From NCBI RefSeq assembly GCF_024623455.1, contig NZ_JANIPJ010000007.1, forward strand, positions 1-64,000: DNA of 64,000 nucleotides, read 5' to 3'. The position numbers were made by a program, and so were the translations under genes. The notes beneath the pieces were generated by a model. It was not told the origin of the DNA, did no database searches, and worked only from the letters and a program-made list of their open reading frames with translations. Source of the DNA: Paenibacillus soyae (GTDB lineage Bacteria > Bacillota > Bacilli > Paenibacillales > Paenibacillaceae). This document shows, in pieces, positions 17,845-27,518 of this stretch. Within the stretch, counting starts at the first letter, position 1; each line of letters begins with the position of its first letter.

Positions 17845-19004
17845 TGAGCCGTCCGGTTAAGCTGACGATTGCTTGGCTTCTGCTCGCTGCCGTCGCTTCG
17901 GCGTGCAACGATGGCGGGAACGGGAGCGGTTCCGCCGTCTCGTCCAATGCGGCCGCAACGCCGACGCCTAGCGCGCTGGCGAATAACGGCTCAGAGGAGA
18001 CGCCGAAGCCGAGCGAGGCAGCGGGGCAATCAGCCGGGCCGTATGAAGTGATCGGGACGGAGCTTCGTATCCCTTGGTCTATTGCGTTCAACGGCAGCAC
18101 GATCTATATGAGCGAGCGAGAAGGAAATATCGTCAAGGTCGAAGGCGGCAAGACGACCCGGGAAGCGGTTCGATTAACGAAAGCCGTTAACCATGAAGGT
18201 GAAGGCGGGTTTCTAGGTCTGCTGCTGGCGCCGGACTTCTCCGAATCCGGGCTGGCCTATGCTTATCATACGTACCGGGAGCAAGGGAAGACGCTTAACC
18301 GGATCGTTCTGCTGAAAAAAGAAGGAGCCGAATGGGCCGAGCAGCGCGCCGTTTTGGAAGGCATTCCCGGCGACCTCTACCATAACGGCGGACGTCTCGC
18401 CTTCGGTCCGGACGGGATGCTGTACGCGACGACGGGAGACGCGGAGGAGCGGGCGCTGTCACAGGACAAGAGCAGTCTAGCCGGCAAAATATTGCGATTG
18501 ACGACCGATGGCGGCGTTCCATCCGATAACCCCTTTCCGGACTCGTACGTTTATTCCTACGGCCACCGTAATCCGCAAGGGCTCGCTTGGACGAAGGATG
18601 GCGTCATGTACAGCACCGAGCATGGACCTTCGGGCAATCCGGGAGGTCATGACGAAGTGAACCGAATCGTGCCGGGCCGTAATTACGGTTGGCCGACGAT
18701 CATCGGGGACGCGGGTCACGAAGGGATGGAAAAACCGCTTTATCATACCGGAGAGGAAGCGATTGCCCCATCCGGCACGATTACGGACGCACAGGGAAGA
18801 CTCATCATCGCCGCGCTGCGGGGAGAGGCGATCTATCGCTATACGCCGGAATCAGGCCAGATGGAAGTGCTACATAAGGGCGATGGCCGGATACGGGACG
18901 TGCAGCTCCGGGATGGAAGGCTTTATTTCATAACGAACAACACGGACGGACGCGGGACGCCTTCGGAGTCGGATGACCGATTGGTCTCGATGGACTATAA
19001 TTGA
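17844..19004 (+). CDS. PQQ-dependent sugar dehydrogenase-like lipoprotein (GSDH family)
   Basis: 386-residue protein with a lipoprotein signal (AWLLLAAVASAC, lipid Cys near residue 21) followed by a Thr/Pro/Ser-rich linker to about residue 65. A beta-propeller of the glucose/sorbosone dehydrogenase type comes next: IPWSIAFNGSTIYMSEREG, EGGFLGLLLAPDF, YHNGGRLAFGPDGMLYATTGDA, YSYGHRNPQGLAW and EHGPSGNPGGHDEVN. It should act on the outer membrane face, oxidising an aldose with a quinone cofactor; substrate and cofactor use are inferred. It is translationally coupled to the IMPase-like gene. Confidence 0.9.
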   Translation: MSRPVKLTIAWLLLAAVASACNDGGNGSGSAVSSNAAATPTPSALANNGSEETPKPSEAAGQSAGPYEVIGTELRIPWSIAFNGSTIYMSEREGNIVKVEGGKTTREAVRLTKAVNHEGEGGFLGLLLAPDFSESGLAYAYHTYREQGKTLNRIVLLKKEGAEWAEQRAVLEGIPGDLYHNGGRLAFGPDGMLYATTGDAEERALSQDKSSLAGKILRLTTDGGVPSDNPFPDSYVYSYGHRNPQGLAWTKDGVMYSTEHGPSGNPGGHDEVNRIVPGRNYGWPTIIGDAGHEGMEKPLYHTGEEAIAPSGTITDAQGRLIIAALRGEAIYRYTPESGQMEVLHKGDGRIRDVQLRDGRLYFITNNTDGRGTPSESDDRLVSMDYN

Positions 19005-19018
19005 CTTCTTTCTTGTAG

Positions 19019-19062
19019 AATAGCGGCTCAAGGCGCTTAAGGCAGCGCTTTGAGCCGCTATT
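19019..19062 (+). terminator. Intrinsic terminator after the sugar dehydrogenase gene
   Basis: AATAGCGGCTCAAGGCGC (19019-19036) pairs with GCGCTTTGAGCCGCTATT (19045-19062), an 18-bp stem with one mismatch and an 8-base loop. Confidence 0.75.
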
Positions 19063-19157
19063 TATGTTCTGTGCGTGATGGGGGGGAAGAAGAGAGTAAT
19101 TTTACTACCCGTTGGAAAAGTTATGAATATCAATTCGTGACTTCAAGGGGACTTAGT

Positions 19158-20285
19158 ATGTCTACAACAGCGACAGGAATCCGAACGTTTCCCATGTATT
19201 GCATCATAATGCTGGCTTTGGGGCTCATGAATCACGTGATCGTGATTCCGCCGCTACTCCAATCGGCGAAGAGGGACGCTTGGATCAGCGTGATTGCCGT
19301 GTTGATTCCATACCTGATCTGGATCGTCATCTTGCGTTATATCATGAAGCAAACAGATCAGAAGCCTATTCTCGAATGGGTTCGTCAGCAACGGTTTGGA
19401 CGGGCCATCAGCGGAGGGCTCCGCGTCATATTGATCGGATATTTATTTATGATCGGCGTTGTAACGGTTAAGGAAACGATTAACTGGACCCATGGCTCCT
19501 ACTTGCCTCGGACTCCCGATTTGATTCTCAGTATCACATTAATGCTTCTATGCTTTTGCGCCGCGTGGGCTGGCATGCGCGCGATCGCCATCGTTTCCGG
19601 GATTCTTCTGCCCTTTGTCATCCTCTTCGGCGATTTTGTAATGAGCGCAAATCTCCCGCGGAAAAGCTATATTCTGCTGACTCCGATGCTAGAGCACGGA
19701 TTGAAGCCCGTGCTTGAAGGCTGCCTATATGTCGGCGGAGGGCTTGCGGAGCTGTTTGTCCTTCTATTAGTCCAGCATCATCTGAAGTCAAAGATGAGAC
19801 TCTGGTCGCTCAGCTTACTGGGCATCTTCCTAGTCATTCTTATTATTGGGCCTGTTATGGGGGCGATTGCGGAGTTCGGGCCGTATGAAGCGGCGGATCT
19901 CCGATACCCCGCTTACGAGGAATGGCGGCTAGTCAGGCTTGGCCGGTACATTCAGCATGTCGACTTCTTGTCGATTTACCAATGGCTTTCGGGAGCCTTC
20001 GCCCGGATTTCCATATCGCTGCTGCTCATGACCGAGCTCGCGGCTGGCGGGCCGAACGGGAAGCAGGGAACCATCTGGCTCATCTCGTTTAGCATGCTGT
20101 TTGTCATCTTAGTGGCGCTTCCGGTCAGCGATATTCAGTTTTTTTCATTTTTGAAGCTGGTATATCTGCCCGCATCGCTGTACACCGCAACAGGTATGCT
20201 TGTTGTGTTATTCGTGATGGCTTTGATTCATGCAAAGCGTACGAGGGGGAAGAAGCATGGCGGAGTCCGGCAAAATGAAGCCTGA
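19158..20285 (+). CDS. Spore germination permease GerB (endospore APC family)
   Basis: 375-residue integral membrane protein with about ten transmembrane segments, the GerAB/GerKB-type subunit of a nutrient germinant receptor in the spore inner membrane. The start MSTTATGIRTFPMYCIIMLALG fits the family. The open frame begins earlier, but ATG 19158 is preceded by AAGGGG at seven bases. It overlaps the following GerA-type gene. The order here is B-A-C rather than the usual A-B-C. The germinant cannot be predicted. Confidence 0.9.
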   Translation: MSTTATGIRTFPMYCIIMLALGLMNHVIVIPPLLQSAKRDAWISVIAVLIPYLIWIVILRYIMKQTDQKPILEWVRQQRFGRAISGGLRVILIGYLFMIGVVTVKETINWTHGSYLPRTPDLILSITLMLLCFCAAWAGMRAIAIVSGILLPFVILFGDFVMSANLPRKSYILLTPMLEHGLKPVLEGCLYVGGGLAELFVLLLVQHHLKSKMRLWSLSLLGIFLVILIIGPVMGAIAEFGPYEAADLRYPAYEEWRLVRLGRYIQHVDFLSIYQWLSGAFARISISLLLMTELAAGGPNGKQGTIWLISFSMLFVILVALPVSDIQFFSFLKLVYLPASLYTATGMLVVLFVMALIHAKRTRGKKHGGVRQNEA

Positions 20286-21705
20286 AGCAGTCCGCGAATT
20301 GTTCCGGGGCAATGACGATATTCAGATGAAACGATACGAGCTTGACGGCTCTGGCGGTCAGCAAGCGGTGTATCTGGCCTATTGCGAAGGGATGGTGCAT
20401 GCGAACCAGATCAATCGTTTTATTCTCCCGGGCTTGAGCGAGCTGCTTCCGATTACCAATGGCGGACTCGAGCTGGACAAGAAGTGGGACTTGCAAAAAA
20501 TCGAGCAGCTGGAAGAGATCGTTTATTTGTTGTTTTCGGGGCAGCTCATCATCGTCATTGAAGGAGTGGACGCTGCCTTCGCGATGGATATTGCCAGCAT
20601 CCCTCAGCGCCAGCCGCAGGAGTCCAGCGCGGAGATGTCCATCAAAGGTCCGAGAGACGCCTTCACCGAGGAACTCGCCACGAACGTTGCGTTGGTACGC
20701 AAGCGGCTCCGCAGCAATTCGCTGCGTTGCGAACGGTTTGTGATCGGAGAGCGCAGCAAAACGGATGTGGCGCTGCTCTTCATTGAGGATATCGCGAAGC
20801 CCGAGATGATTGAAGAAGCAAGAAGGCGTCTGAAAACCATTAAAACAGATGTTCTGCTGGGCGCCAGTCCGCTGGAGGAGCTGTTATCCGACAACAAGTA
20901 CTCGTTGTTCCCGCTGCTCAGCTACACGACGCGTCCTGACTTCGTAGCGGATTCGTTGATTCGCGGCAGGTTTGCGGTGATCGCCCAAGGAGCGCCGACA
21001 GCAGTGCTCGCGCCCGGCAATTTGTTTTATATGCTTCGATCGCCGGAGGATTCCTATTTCTCTTATCTGCCGTCAACGTTCGGACTCTTGTTTCGTTATT
21101 TGGGTCTCGTGGCGGCATTGCTCCTGCCCGGATTTTATATAGCGGTAACGTCATACAACGTGGAACAGATTCCGTTTCCGTTGCTTGCCACGATCGGATT
21201 ATCCCGAATGGGACTCCCGTTTCCGGGACCGCTGGAAGCATTTCTGATGGTTATCATGTTTGAAATATTCCGTGAAGCAGGGGAGCGGCTGCCGAAGGCG
21301 GTCGGATCGACCGTCGCCGTCGTCGGCGGGATCGTGGTCGGCGAAGCGGCGATCCGCGCCGGACTCACCTCGACAACGATGATCGTTGTTGCCGCGATGA
21401 CGGGCGTCGCCAATTTCACGGTGGTCAATCAAACGCTTGTATTTGCGGTGAGCATCAGCCGGCTTTTCATCATGATATGTTCCTCCTTTCTGGGTATGTA
21501 CGGTTTCATGCTGGGACTGATTGGAACCCTATTGTATCTCGCCACGCTGAAATCGTACGGACTGCCCTACTTAGCGCCGCTGTCGCCGGTTACTTGGCAG
21601 GATCTCAAATTCGTGCTTGCCCGGATACCTTGGATAAAGAAAAATAAGCGGCCGAAAATGCTGCAGACGATCGACGATACTCGGCAGGAGGAGGGAGGCT
21701 CATGA
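20257..21705 (+). CDS. Spore germination protein GerA family
   Basis: 482-residue GerAA/GerKA-type receptor subunit. The soluble N-terminal domain (to about residue 270, with the VRKRLRSNSLRCERFVIGERSKTDVAL region) is followed by about five membrane segments, including the strongly conserved FPGPLEAFLMVIMFEIFREAGERLPK and VGGIVVGEAAIRAG. It starts inside the end of the GerB gene (28-base overlap) and ends overlapping the GerC start, so the three are one coupled operon. Confidence 0.95.
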   Translation: MAESGKMKPEAVRELFRGNDDIQMKRYELDGSGGQQAVYLAYCEGMVHANQINRFILPGLSELLPITNGGLELDKKWDLQKIEQLEEIVYLLFSGQLIIVIEGVDAAFAMDIASIPQRQPQESSAEMSIKGPRDAFTEELATNVALVRKRLRSNSLRCERFVIGERSKTDVALLFIEDIAKPEMIEEARRRLKTIKTDVLLGASPLEELLSDNKYSLFPLLSYTTRPDFVADSLIRGRFAVIAQGAPTAVLAPGNLFYMLRSPEDSYFSYLPSTFGLLFRYLGLVAALLLPGFYIAVTSYNVEQIPFPLLATIGLSRMGLPFPGPLEAFLMVIMFEIFREAGERLPKAVGSTVAVVGGIVVGEAAIRAGLTSTTMIVVAAMTGVANFTVVNQTLVFAVSISRLFIMICSSFLGMYGFMLGLIGTLLYLATLKSYGLPYLAPLSPVTWQDLKFVLARIPWIKKNKRPKMLQTIDDTRQEEGGS

Positions 21706-22868
21706 TGCTCCGCTTGGGGAGGACAGCGATTATCGCGGTCATCCTGCCGTTTCTCCTAACCGGCTGTTGGGATCTGAAGGACTTGCAGGAAGTGAACTAT
21801 GTCAGAGCGCTGGGCTTTGATTTGCAGGGAAAGGAAATAGTCGTCTACGCTCAAATGCTGGATTTCACCGCGATCGCCAAATCGGAAGGAGGAGGCAAGG
21901 GGCAGCAGACTCCGGCATGGATCGGCATCGGCCGCGGCGCTACACTTACGGATGCCTTTGCAGATTTGTACCGGACGGGGCAGCTTAAGCTGTTTTACGG
22001 CCACGTCAACGCTATTGTTCTCGGCGAGAACCTGCTGGAAAAAAGGGCAAAGTCGAAGGAAGTCTATGAGCTCCTCAGCCGGTATTACGAGATTCGTTAC
22101 ACCCCATGGATATATGGGACCGACCAGCCGATAGATCAGTTGCTTGCCGTGAGCTCGTTGTTCAGCTTCTCTCAGAATGTGACGATCCTGCATCAGCCGC
22201 AAGAATCGTACAAGCAAAGATCCTTGATTCATCCGATCACTATGCGGGAGTTCAACACGAATCTGCGGGAGCCGGGAAGAACAACCTTGCTCCCGTCGAT
22301 CACGATTAACGAGCAAAGCATGAAGCGCGGAGACAAAAACAACAGCATGCTGGAAGTGAACGGAGCCTATATCATCAGTCATGAGCATTTTCGGGGATGG
22401 GTGTCAGCCGACAACATAAAAGGTATCTCCTGGGTACAGCCGGAGACAATTCGCGCACCGGTCAACATTCGATCCGAAGGGGAGTTTGAAGCTTCGTTAT
22501 TCCTGGAACGGCCCAAGATCAAAATCAAGCCCCGGATCGAGAACGGGATGCCGGCCTATACGATGAGCGTTTCGCTTTCCGGGAATATAACGGAGATGAT
22601 TAAACCGTTGGCGGAATCGGAGATCGTAAGGAAAGCAGAGGAGCAAATTAAGCTTGAAATAGTTGACACTTTCCAAGAAGGACTTAAGCGGAACGCGGAC
22701 CTGCTCCAGCTGGAGCAGGCCCTGTACCGGCAAAATGTCCGGGAGTGGAAGAAGCTGAGCAGCAACGGTCTCGCGGAAACGAAGGCGGGTTCGCTGAAAG
22801 AAGTAGAAGTAAGCGTCAAAATCGCTCGTACAGGCAAAACGAAGATCCGCAAATTAGGAAGTTTGTAA
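21702..22868 (+). CDS. Spore germination lipoprotein GerC (Ger(x)C family)
   Basis: 388-residue lipoprotein subunit of the germinant receptor. The signal peptide ends in a lipobox (LLTGC, Cys near residue 22), followed by WDLKDLQEVNYVRALGFD, the typical Ger(x)C start, and the conserved GHVNAIVLGENLL and INEQS regions. The ATG overlaps the gerA-type stop by four bases; a second ATG follows immediately. A terminator begins at the stop codon. Confidence 0.95.
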   Translation: MMLRLGRTAIIAVILPFLLTGCWDLKDLQEVNYVRALGFDLQGKEIVVYAQMLDFTAIAKSEGGGKGQQTPAWIGIGRGATLTDAFADLYRTGQLKLFYGHVNAIVLGENLLEKRAKSKEVYELLSRYYEIRYTPWIYGTDQPIDQLLAVSSLFSFSQNVTILHQPQESYKQRSLIHPITMREFNTNLREPGRTTLLPSITINEQSMKRGDKNNSMLEVNGAYIISHEHFRGWVSADNIKGISWVQPETIRAPVNIRSEGEFEASLFLERPKIKIKPRIENGMPAYTMSVSLSGNITEMIKPLAESEIVRKAEEQIKLEIVDTFQEGLKRNADLLQLEQALYRQNVREWKKLSSNGLAETKAGSLKEVEVSVKIARTGKTKIRKLGSL

Positions 22869-22889
22869 AAGGCCCCTATGGGGCCTTTT
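22867..22889 (+). terminator. Intrinsic terminator of the ger operon
   Basis: AAAAGGCCCCTATGGGGCCTTTT, a near-perfect hairpin, followed by TT and located at the gerC stop codon. It also lies close to the end of the convergent hemL gene. Confidence 0.9.
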
Positions 22890-22893
22890 TCGG

Positions 22894-24210
22894 TTATTTT
22901 AGAGCTGCCATTGCGACACGGGCAGCTTCAATGGTTTGATCAATATCGGCTTCCGTATGAGCCGTCGTCAGGAACCAAGCTTCATACTTGGACGGCGCCA
23001 GATTGATGCCTTGGTCCAGCATCAGCCGGAAAAAGTGGCCGAACCGTTCGCCGTCCGTATCCTGCGCTTCCTCGTAGTTGGTAACGAGATGGTCGCAGAA
23101 GTGGGCGGAGAAGGAGCCGCGGATTTTATTAATCGTCAGCGGGATGCCATGCTGACTGGCTGCGTCCGTAAGTCCCGCGGCGAGCTTGCCGGCCAACGCG
23201 TCCATCCGGTCGTAGATGCCCGGCTCCCGCAGCACCTCCAGGCAAGCGATGCCCGCGGAGATGGAGGCTGGATTGCCTGCCATCGTACCGGCTTGATACG
23301 CAGGTCCGAGCGGTGCGACTTGCTCCATGATTTCGCGCCGGCCTCCGTAAGCGCCGATCGGAAGGCCGCCTCCGATGATTTTGCCAAGCGCCGTAAGATC
23401 GGGTTCGATAGCCGCATGGTCGGGGAAGGCGGAGAACGTCTGCGACGAGCCGTAATGGAAGCGGAAGGCGCTGATGACCTCGTCATAGATGACGAGAGCT
23501 CCGGCGTCTCTTGTCAGCTTGCACAAGCCCTCCAAGAAGCCTTCATGCGGCATGACCATGCCGAAGTTGCCGACGATCGGCTCGACCATGACCGCCGCCG
23601 TATCGCTGCCCCAGCGCTCAAGCGCCTGCTCGAGAGCCGTCAGATCGTTGAACGGAACCGTAATCACCTCATGCGCGATGCTGGTCGGAATGCCCGCGCT
23701 GTCCGGTATGCCGAGCGTGGAAGGACCGGAGCCCGCGGCGACGAGGACCAGATCGGAGTGGCCATGGTAGCAGCCCGCGAACTTGATGATTTTATTCCGT
23801 TTCGTATACGCCCTCGCCACGCGAATCGTCGTCATGACCGCTTCCGTGCCGGAATTGACGAAGCGAACCTTATCCATCGAAGGGATGGCCTCCTTCAGCA
23901 TTCGCGCAAGCGTAATTTCCAGCTCGGTCGGCGTGCCGTACAGCGTGCCGTTCGAAGCGGCGCGAACGATCGCTTCCGTAATATGCGGATGGGCATGTCC
24001 CGTAATGATGGGGCCGTATGCGGCCAAATAGTCGATGTAACGGTTGTCGTCTACATCCCAGAAATAAGCGCCTTCGGCTCGTTTCATGAAGACGGGCGCT
24101 CCGCCGCCCACCGCTTTGTAAGAGCGGGAAGGGCTGTTAACGCCTCCTACGATATGTTCAAGCGCCTGCTTATATAGAGCTTCGGAATTCGGTCGGTTTC
24201 TATGAGTCAT
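22894..24210 (-). CDS. hemL: Glutamate-1-semialdehyde 2,1-aminomutase
   Basis: 438-residue PLP enzyme that makes 5-aminolevulinate for heme. The PLP-binding Lys is in [19 protein letters not shown] near residue 267, with the upstream Asp in [12 protein letters not shown] near 240; the N-terminal [15 protein letters not shown] is diagnostic. The open frame extends 29 codons further, but ATG at 24210 matches the family start and AAAGGA precedes it. It stands apart from other heme genes, as the second copy gsaB does in B. subtilis, so a paralogue elsewhere is possible. Confidence 0.95.
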   Translation of the reverse strand: MTHRNRPNSEALYKQALEHIVGGVNSPSRSYKAVGGGAPVFMKRAEGAYFWDVDDNRYIDYLAAYGPIITGHAHPHITEAIVRAASNGTLYGTPTELEITLARMLKEAIPSMDKVRFVNSGTEAVMTTIRVARAYTKRNKIIKFAGCYHGHSDLVLVAAGSGPSTLGIPDSAGIPTSIAHEVITVPFNDLTALEQALERWGSDTAAVMVEPIVGNFGMVMPHEGFLEGLCKLTRDAGALVIYDEVISAFRFHYGSSQTFSAFPDHAAIEPDLTALGKIIGGGLPIGAYGGRREIMEQVAPLGPAYQAGTMAGNPASISAGIACLEVLREPGIYDRMDALAGKLAAGLTDAASQHGIPLTINKIRGSFSAHFCDHLVTNYEEAQDTDGERFGHFFRLMLDQGINLAPSKYEAWFLTTAHTEADIDQTIEAARVAMAALK

Positions 24211-24300
24211 GGGGATCGGTCCTTTCGTTCCTAAAATAATGGCCGGCGGAGCCGCGCGGCCGGTTAAGGGAGAGTCATGCGCGTAACGCCCCAACAAGAG

Positions 24301-24327
24301 AAATAGAGCACGCGATGTGCTCTATTT
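24301..24327 (-). terminator. Terminator-like hairpin after the LCP gene
   Basis: Perfect 11-bp inverted repeat AAATAGAGCAC/GTGCTCTATTT with a 5-base loop, downstream of the LCP gene on the minus strand. The T-tract is short (TTTCTCTT). Confidence 0.6.
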
Positions 24328-24373
24328 CGTCGTCTGCTTGATGATGGCCGGCAAGCGAGCCGGTTATGGTCGA

Positions 24374-25456
24374 TTAGCGGCTGCTTCCCGTACTGCCGGA
24401 AACGCCTCCGCCGGTTGCGGAGCTGCCGCCCTCGTTGCTTCCGTCCTCGGTCCCTGGGGTTGCCGTCGGCTCCGGAATCGTATCGTCCTTCGACAGCACT
24501 TCCTGCACGTATCCGAGCAGGGCGTCCTCGTCGCGAATGCCGATAACCGAAGCTCCGCCGATATGTTCCTCGCTTACGAGCTCCATCGGCGGAATTTGAG
24601 CCGTGCCGCCGACGTGGCTTTCGACGCCGAGCTGGCCGAGCTTCAGCATATCCGATACGCTGAGGTTCGTCTCGATGTAAGGGGAGACGCTCTCCAAAAT
24701 CTCCTTCATCCGAATCAGGTTCCACGTCTTCTGGAGCTCGCCCGCGACGGCTTTCAGGAAGTTGCGCTGCCGCTCCGTGCGGGTGTAGTCGCTCATCGCG
24801 TCGTGGCGGAACCTCACGTATTGGAGCGCTTTGTCGCCGTCGAGCAGCTGGTAGCCTTTCTCCAGATCGATGTCGTAGCGGTTCTTGTCCGCGTTGTCCG
24901 TATAATGCATGTCCTTCTCAACGTCGAACCAAATGCCGCCGAGCTTGTCGATGAGAGCCTTGAACCCTTCGAAATCGGTGTAGACGTAATATTGAATTTC
25001 GAGTCCGAGCAGATCGCCCACCGTCTTCATCGCGAGGGAAGGACCTCCGATGGTGATCGCCGAGTTGATTCGCGCGGGACCGTAGCCTTCGATATCCGCG
25101 TACGTATCCCTGAGCACCGAGAACAGATGCGCTTTCTTCGTAATCGGATCGAAGGACGCGACGAGAATGGAGTCGGAGCGGGCGATTTCGCCTTCCGCGA
25201 CATCGCGAGCGTCTCCGCCGAGGAGCATAATGTTGACGCGTTCCGTGCCTTCCCACTTCGGAACCTCGACCGTCTTCTCCGGCTCGATATCTTTGAAGAT
25301 CGATTCTTCAGGCGCCTTCTGCATGCCTTCGAGCTCGTTCACGACGCCCGCGCCCCAGACGCCGATCGCCGCGATCGTCAACGCAAGGAAGACTAATACG
25401 CTAATAAGAATCCATTTCCATTTGGATGATTTTTTTGGGTTTGACCGTGAACGCAT
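24374..25456 (-). CDS. LytR-CpsA-Psr (LCP) family protein
   Basis: 360-residue membrane-anchored enzyme that transfers undecaprenyl-linked glycopolymers such as teichoic acid to peptidoglycan. A single N-terminal transmembrane helix spans about residues 14-36. The LCP domain runs from about residue 75 to 245, with ARSDSILVASFDPITKKAHLFSVLRDTY, RINSAITIGG, and the C-terminal KALQYVRFRHDAMSDYTRTERQRNFLKA holding the conserved Arg residues that bind the pyrophosphate. The last 45 residues are Gly/Ser/Thr-rich and disordered. AAAGGAG precedes the start. Confidence 0.94.
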   Translation of the reverse strand: MRSRSNPKKSSKWKWILISVLVFLALTIAAIGVWGAGVVNELEGMQKAPEESIFKDIEPEKTVEVPKWEGTERVNIMLLGGDARDVAEGEIARSDSILVASFDPITKKAHLFSVLRDTYADIEGYGPARINSAITIGGPSLAMKTVGDLLGLEIQYYVYTDFEGFKALIDKLGGIWFDVEKDMHYTDNADKNRYDIDLEKGYQLLDGDKALQYVRFRHDAMSDYTRTERQRNFLKAVAGELQKTWNLIRMKEILESVSPYIETNLSVSDMLKLGQLGVESHVGGTAQIPPMELVSEEHIGGASVIGIRDEDALLGYVQEVLSKDDTIPEPTATPGTEDGSNEGGSSATGGGVSGSTGSSR

Positions 25457-25686
25457 GGCGTGAGGTCTCCTTTCAATAAAAACGTTAGATGGTTCGATAT
25501 CCGATGTATATTTTAAGAAACTGTTTCTATTCCCTGCACAGTTTACGCATCGAGATAACTGATGTATGATTACATATCATAAAATTATAAAGCTCATGCC
25601 TAGATAGTTGCAAGTTTTATCATTTTGGGCACAATATAGTCGCTATTTCCCAGGAAATGTCGAAGTGAGAGGAGAGAAGGAGCAAC

Positions 25687-26721
25687 ATGCTTGCAATAGA
25701 CGTAAAGGACCTGCGAAAGGACTTCCGCGTCCAGAAAAACCGGGAGGGCCTGTCCGGGGCGCTGAAGGATTTGTTCAAAAGGGAATATCGGGAGGTCCGG
25801 GCGGTAAAGGACATCTCGTTCCAAATTCCGCAAGGCGAAATTTGCGGGTACATAGGCGAGAACGGAGCGGGCAAATCAACGACGATCAAGATGCTGACGG
25901 GCATTCTGGTGCCGACAGCAGGGGAATTGAAGGTTAACGGCTTCGTACCGTATCGGGACAGGGAGAAGTTCGTGAACGGCATCGGCGTCGTATTCGGCCA
26001 ACGTTCGCAGCTGTGGTGGGATATCGGCGTCATCGAGTCGTTCCAGCTGCTGCGCAAAGTGTACAGAGTGCCGGAGGCGGAATTCCGCAAACGACTGGAC
26101 AATCTGGTGGAGCGCCTGCAGCTTGGCGATTTGCTGAACCGTCCGGTCCGGAAGCTGAGTCTCGGGCAGCGGATGCGCTGCGAGCTGGTCGCTTCGCTGC
26201 TCCATAATCCGTCCATCTTGTTTTTGGACGAACCTACGATCGGTCTCGACATCGTCGTGAAGACGGAGATCCGGGACTTCCTGATGCAGATGAACAAGGA
26301 AGAAGGAACGACGATCCTGCTGACGACGCATGATCTTCAGGATATCGAGGCGCTTTGCTCGCGGGTAATCATGCTCGACGACGGGCGGGTAATCTACGAC
26401 GGCGGCTTGGACGAGCTGAAGACGAAGTGGAGCAAAGGCAGGGAAATCCAATTCCAATTCGCGGCTCAGACGCCGATCGGCAAGCTGCAGATGCTGACGG
26501 AAGGGCTTGAAGTTAGCTGGACCGTCGAAAACGAGCTGACGGCGAAGCTGTTCGTTCCGCACGAAGTCAGCGTATCGGAGGCGATGGCCCGGGTCGTCGG
26601 CGGAGCGGACATTCGCGATATCAAAATATTCGAGACGAACACGGATGAAATCGTCCGAGGCATCTACCAATCGGGCTCGGCCGACGCCGAAGCGGCCAAG
26701 AAGGAAGTTGCTTCGTCATGA
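25687..26721 (+). CDS. ABC-2 type exporter ATP-binding protein
   Basis: 344-residue ATPase of the NatA/COG4586 type. Walker A is GYIGENGAGKSTTIKML near residue 57, the signature LSLGQRMRCELVASLL near 158, and Walker B ILFLDEPTIGLD near 178; the H-loop is TTHD near 215. The 90-residue C-terminal extension is usual for the group. AGGAGCAAC precedes the ATG. It overlaps the first permease gene by four bases, so it should power the two membrane subunits that follow. The substrate is unknown. Confidence 0.94.
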   Translation: MLAIDVKDLRKDFRVQKNREGLSGALKDLFKREYREVRAVKDISFQIPQGEICGYIGENGAGKSTTIKMLTGILVPTAGELKVNGFVPYRDREKFVNGIGVVFGQRSQLWWDIGVIESFQLLRKVYRVPEAEFRKRLDNLVERLQLGDLLNRPVRKLSLGQRMRCELVASLLHNPSILFLDEPTIGLDIVVKTEIRDFLMQMNKEEGTTILLTTHDLQDIEALCSRVIMLDDGRVIYDGGLDELKTKWSKGREIQFQFAAQTPIGKLQMLTEGLEVSWTVENELTAKLFVPHEVSVSEAMARVVGGADIRDIKIFETNTDEIVRGIYQSGSADAEAAKKEVASS

Positions 26722-27512
26722 TGAGCGCCTATATCGATTTTATCCGCATTCGATTCCTGATGATGCTCGCTTACCGGGTGAACTATTATAGCGGAATTAT
26801 CATTTACGCGATCAACATCGGGGCGTACTACTTTCTATGGCAAGCCATTTACGGGGATCAGGAGTCGCTGGCGGGCTTTACCGTGCCGCAGATGACGACG
26901 TATATCGCGGTTTCCTGGATGGCGAGAGCGTTCTACTTCAACAATCTGGACCGCGAGATCGCGAACGAAATCCGGGATGGCAGCGTAGCCGTACAGCTGA
27001 TCCGCCCTTATTCTTATTTGCTCGTGAAAATGATGCAGGGCTTCGGCGAAGGCGCCTTCCGCCTTTTGTTATTCATGGTGCCGGGCCTGCTCATCGTCTG
27101 TCTGATCTTTCCGGTGAAGCTGCCGACGGATCCCGCGGTGTGGTTGATTTATCTCGTGATGCTCTTTTTTAGCTTTCTTATCAACTCGCAGATCAATATT
27201 TTGACCGGGCTGTTTGCGTTTTTCGTGGAAAACAACGAAGGCATGATGCGGATGAAGCGAGTCATGGTCGATTTGTTCTCCGGCGTCGTCGTGCCGATCG
27301 CGTTTTTCCCCGGCTGGCTGTCGGCCATCATGGAGTGGCTGCCGTTCCAGGCGATCACGTATTTGCCGAGCTCCGTCTTCACGGGAAGAACCCCACTCGG
27401 CGAAGCGGGAAGCGTGCTCGGACTGCAGGCGATCTGGTTCGGGGCGCTGCTCCTTCCGATCTGGCTGACATGGCGGGCGGCGCGCAAGCGGCTGTTCGTG
27501 CAAGGGGGGTAA
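26718..27512 (+). CDS. ABC-2 type exporter permease, first subunit
   Basis: 264-residue integral membrane protein with six predicted transmembrane helices. It is of the COG4587-like group that pairs with NatA-type ATPases (MSAYIDFIRIRFLMMLAYRVNYYSG start, DREIANEIRDGSVAVQLIRPYSYLL near residue 75, typical of the family). It is translationally coupled to the ATPase gene (ATGATG at its stop). It probably forms a heterodimeric channel with the next gene's product. Confidence 0.9.
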   Translation: MMSAYIDFIRIRFLMMLAYRVNYYSGIIIYAINIGAYYFLWQAIYGDQESLAGFTVPQMTTYIAVSWMARAFYFNNLDREIANEIRDGSVAVQLIRPYSYLLVKMMQGFGEGAFRLLLFMVPGLLIVCLIFPVKLPTDPAVWLIYLVMLFFSFLINSQINILTGLFAFFVENNEGMMRMKRVMVDLFSGVVVPIAFFPGWLSAIMEWLPFQAITYLPSSVFTGRTPLGEAGSVLGLQAIWFGALLLPIWLTWRAARKRLFVQGG

Positions 27513-27518
27513 CGCGAG

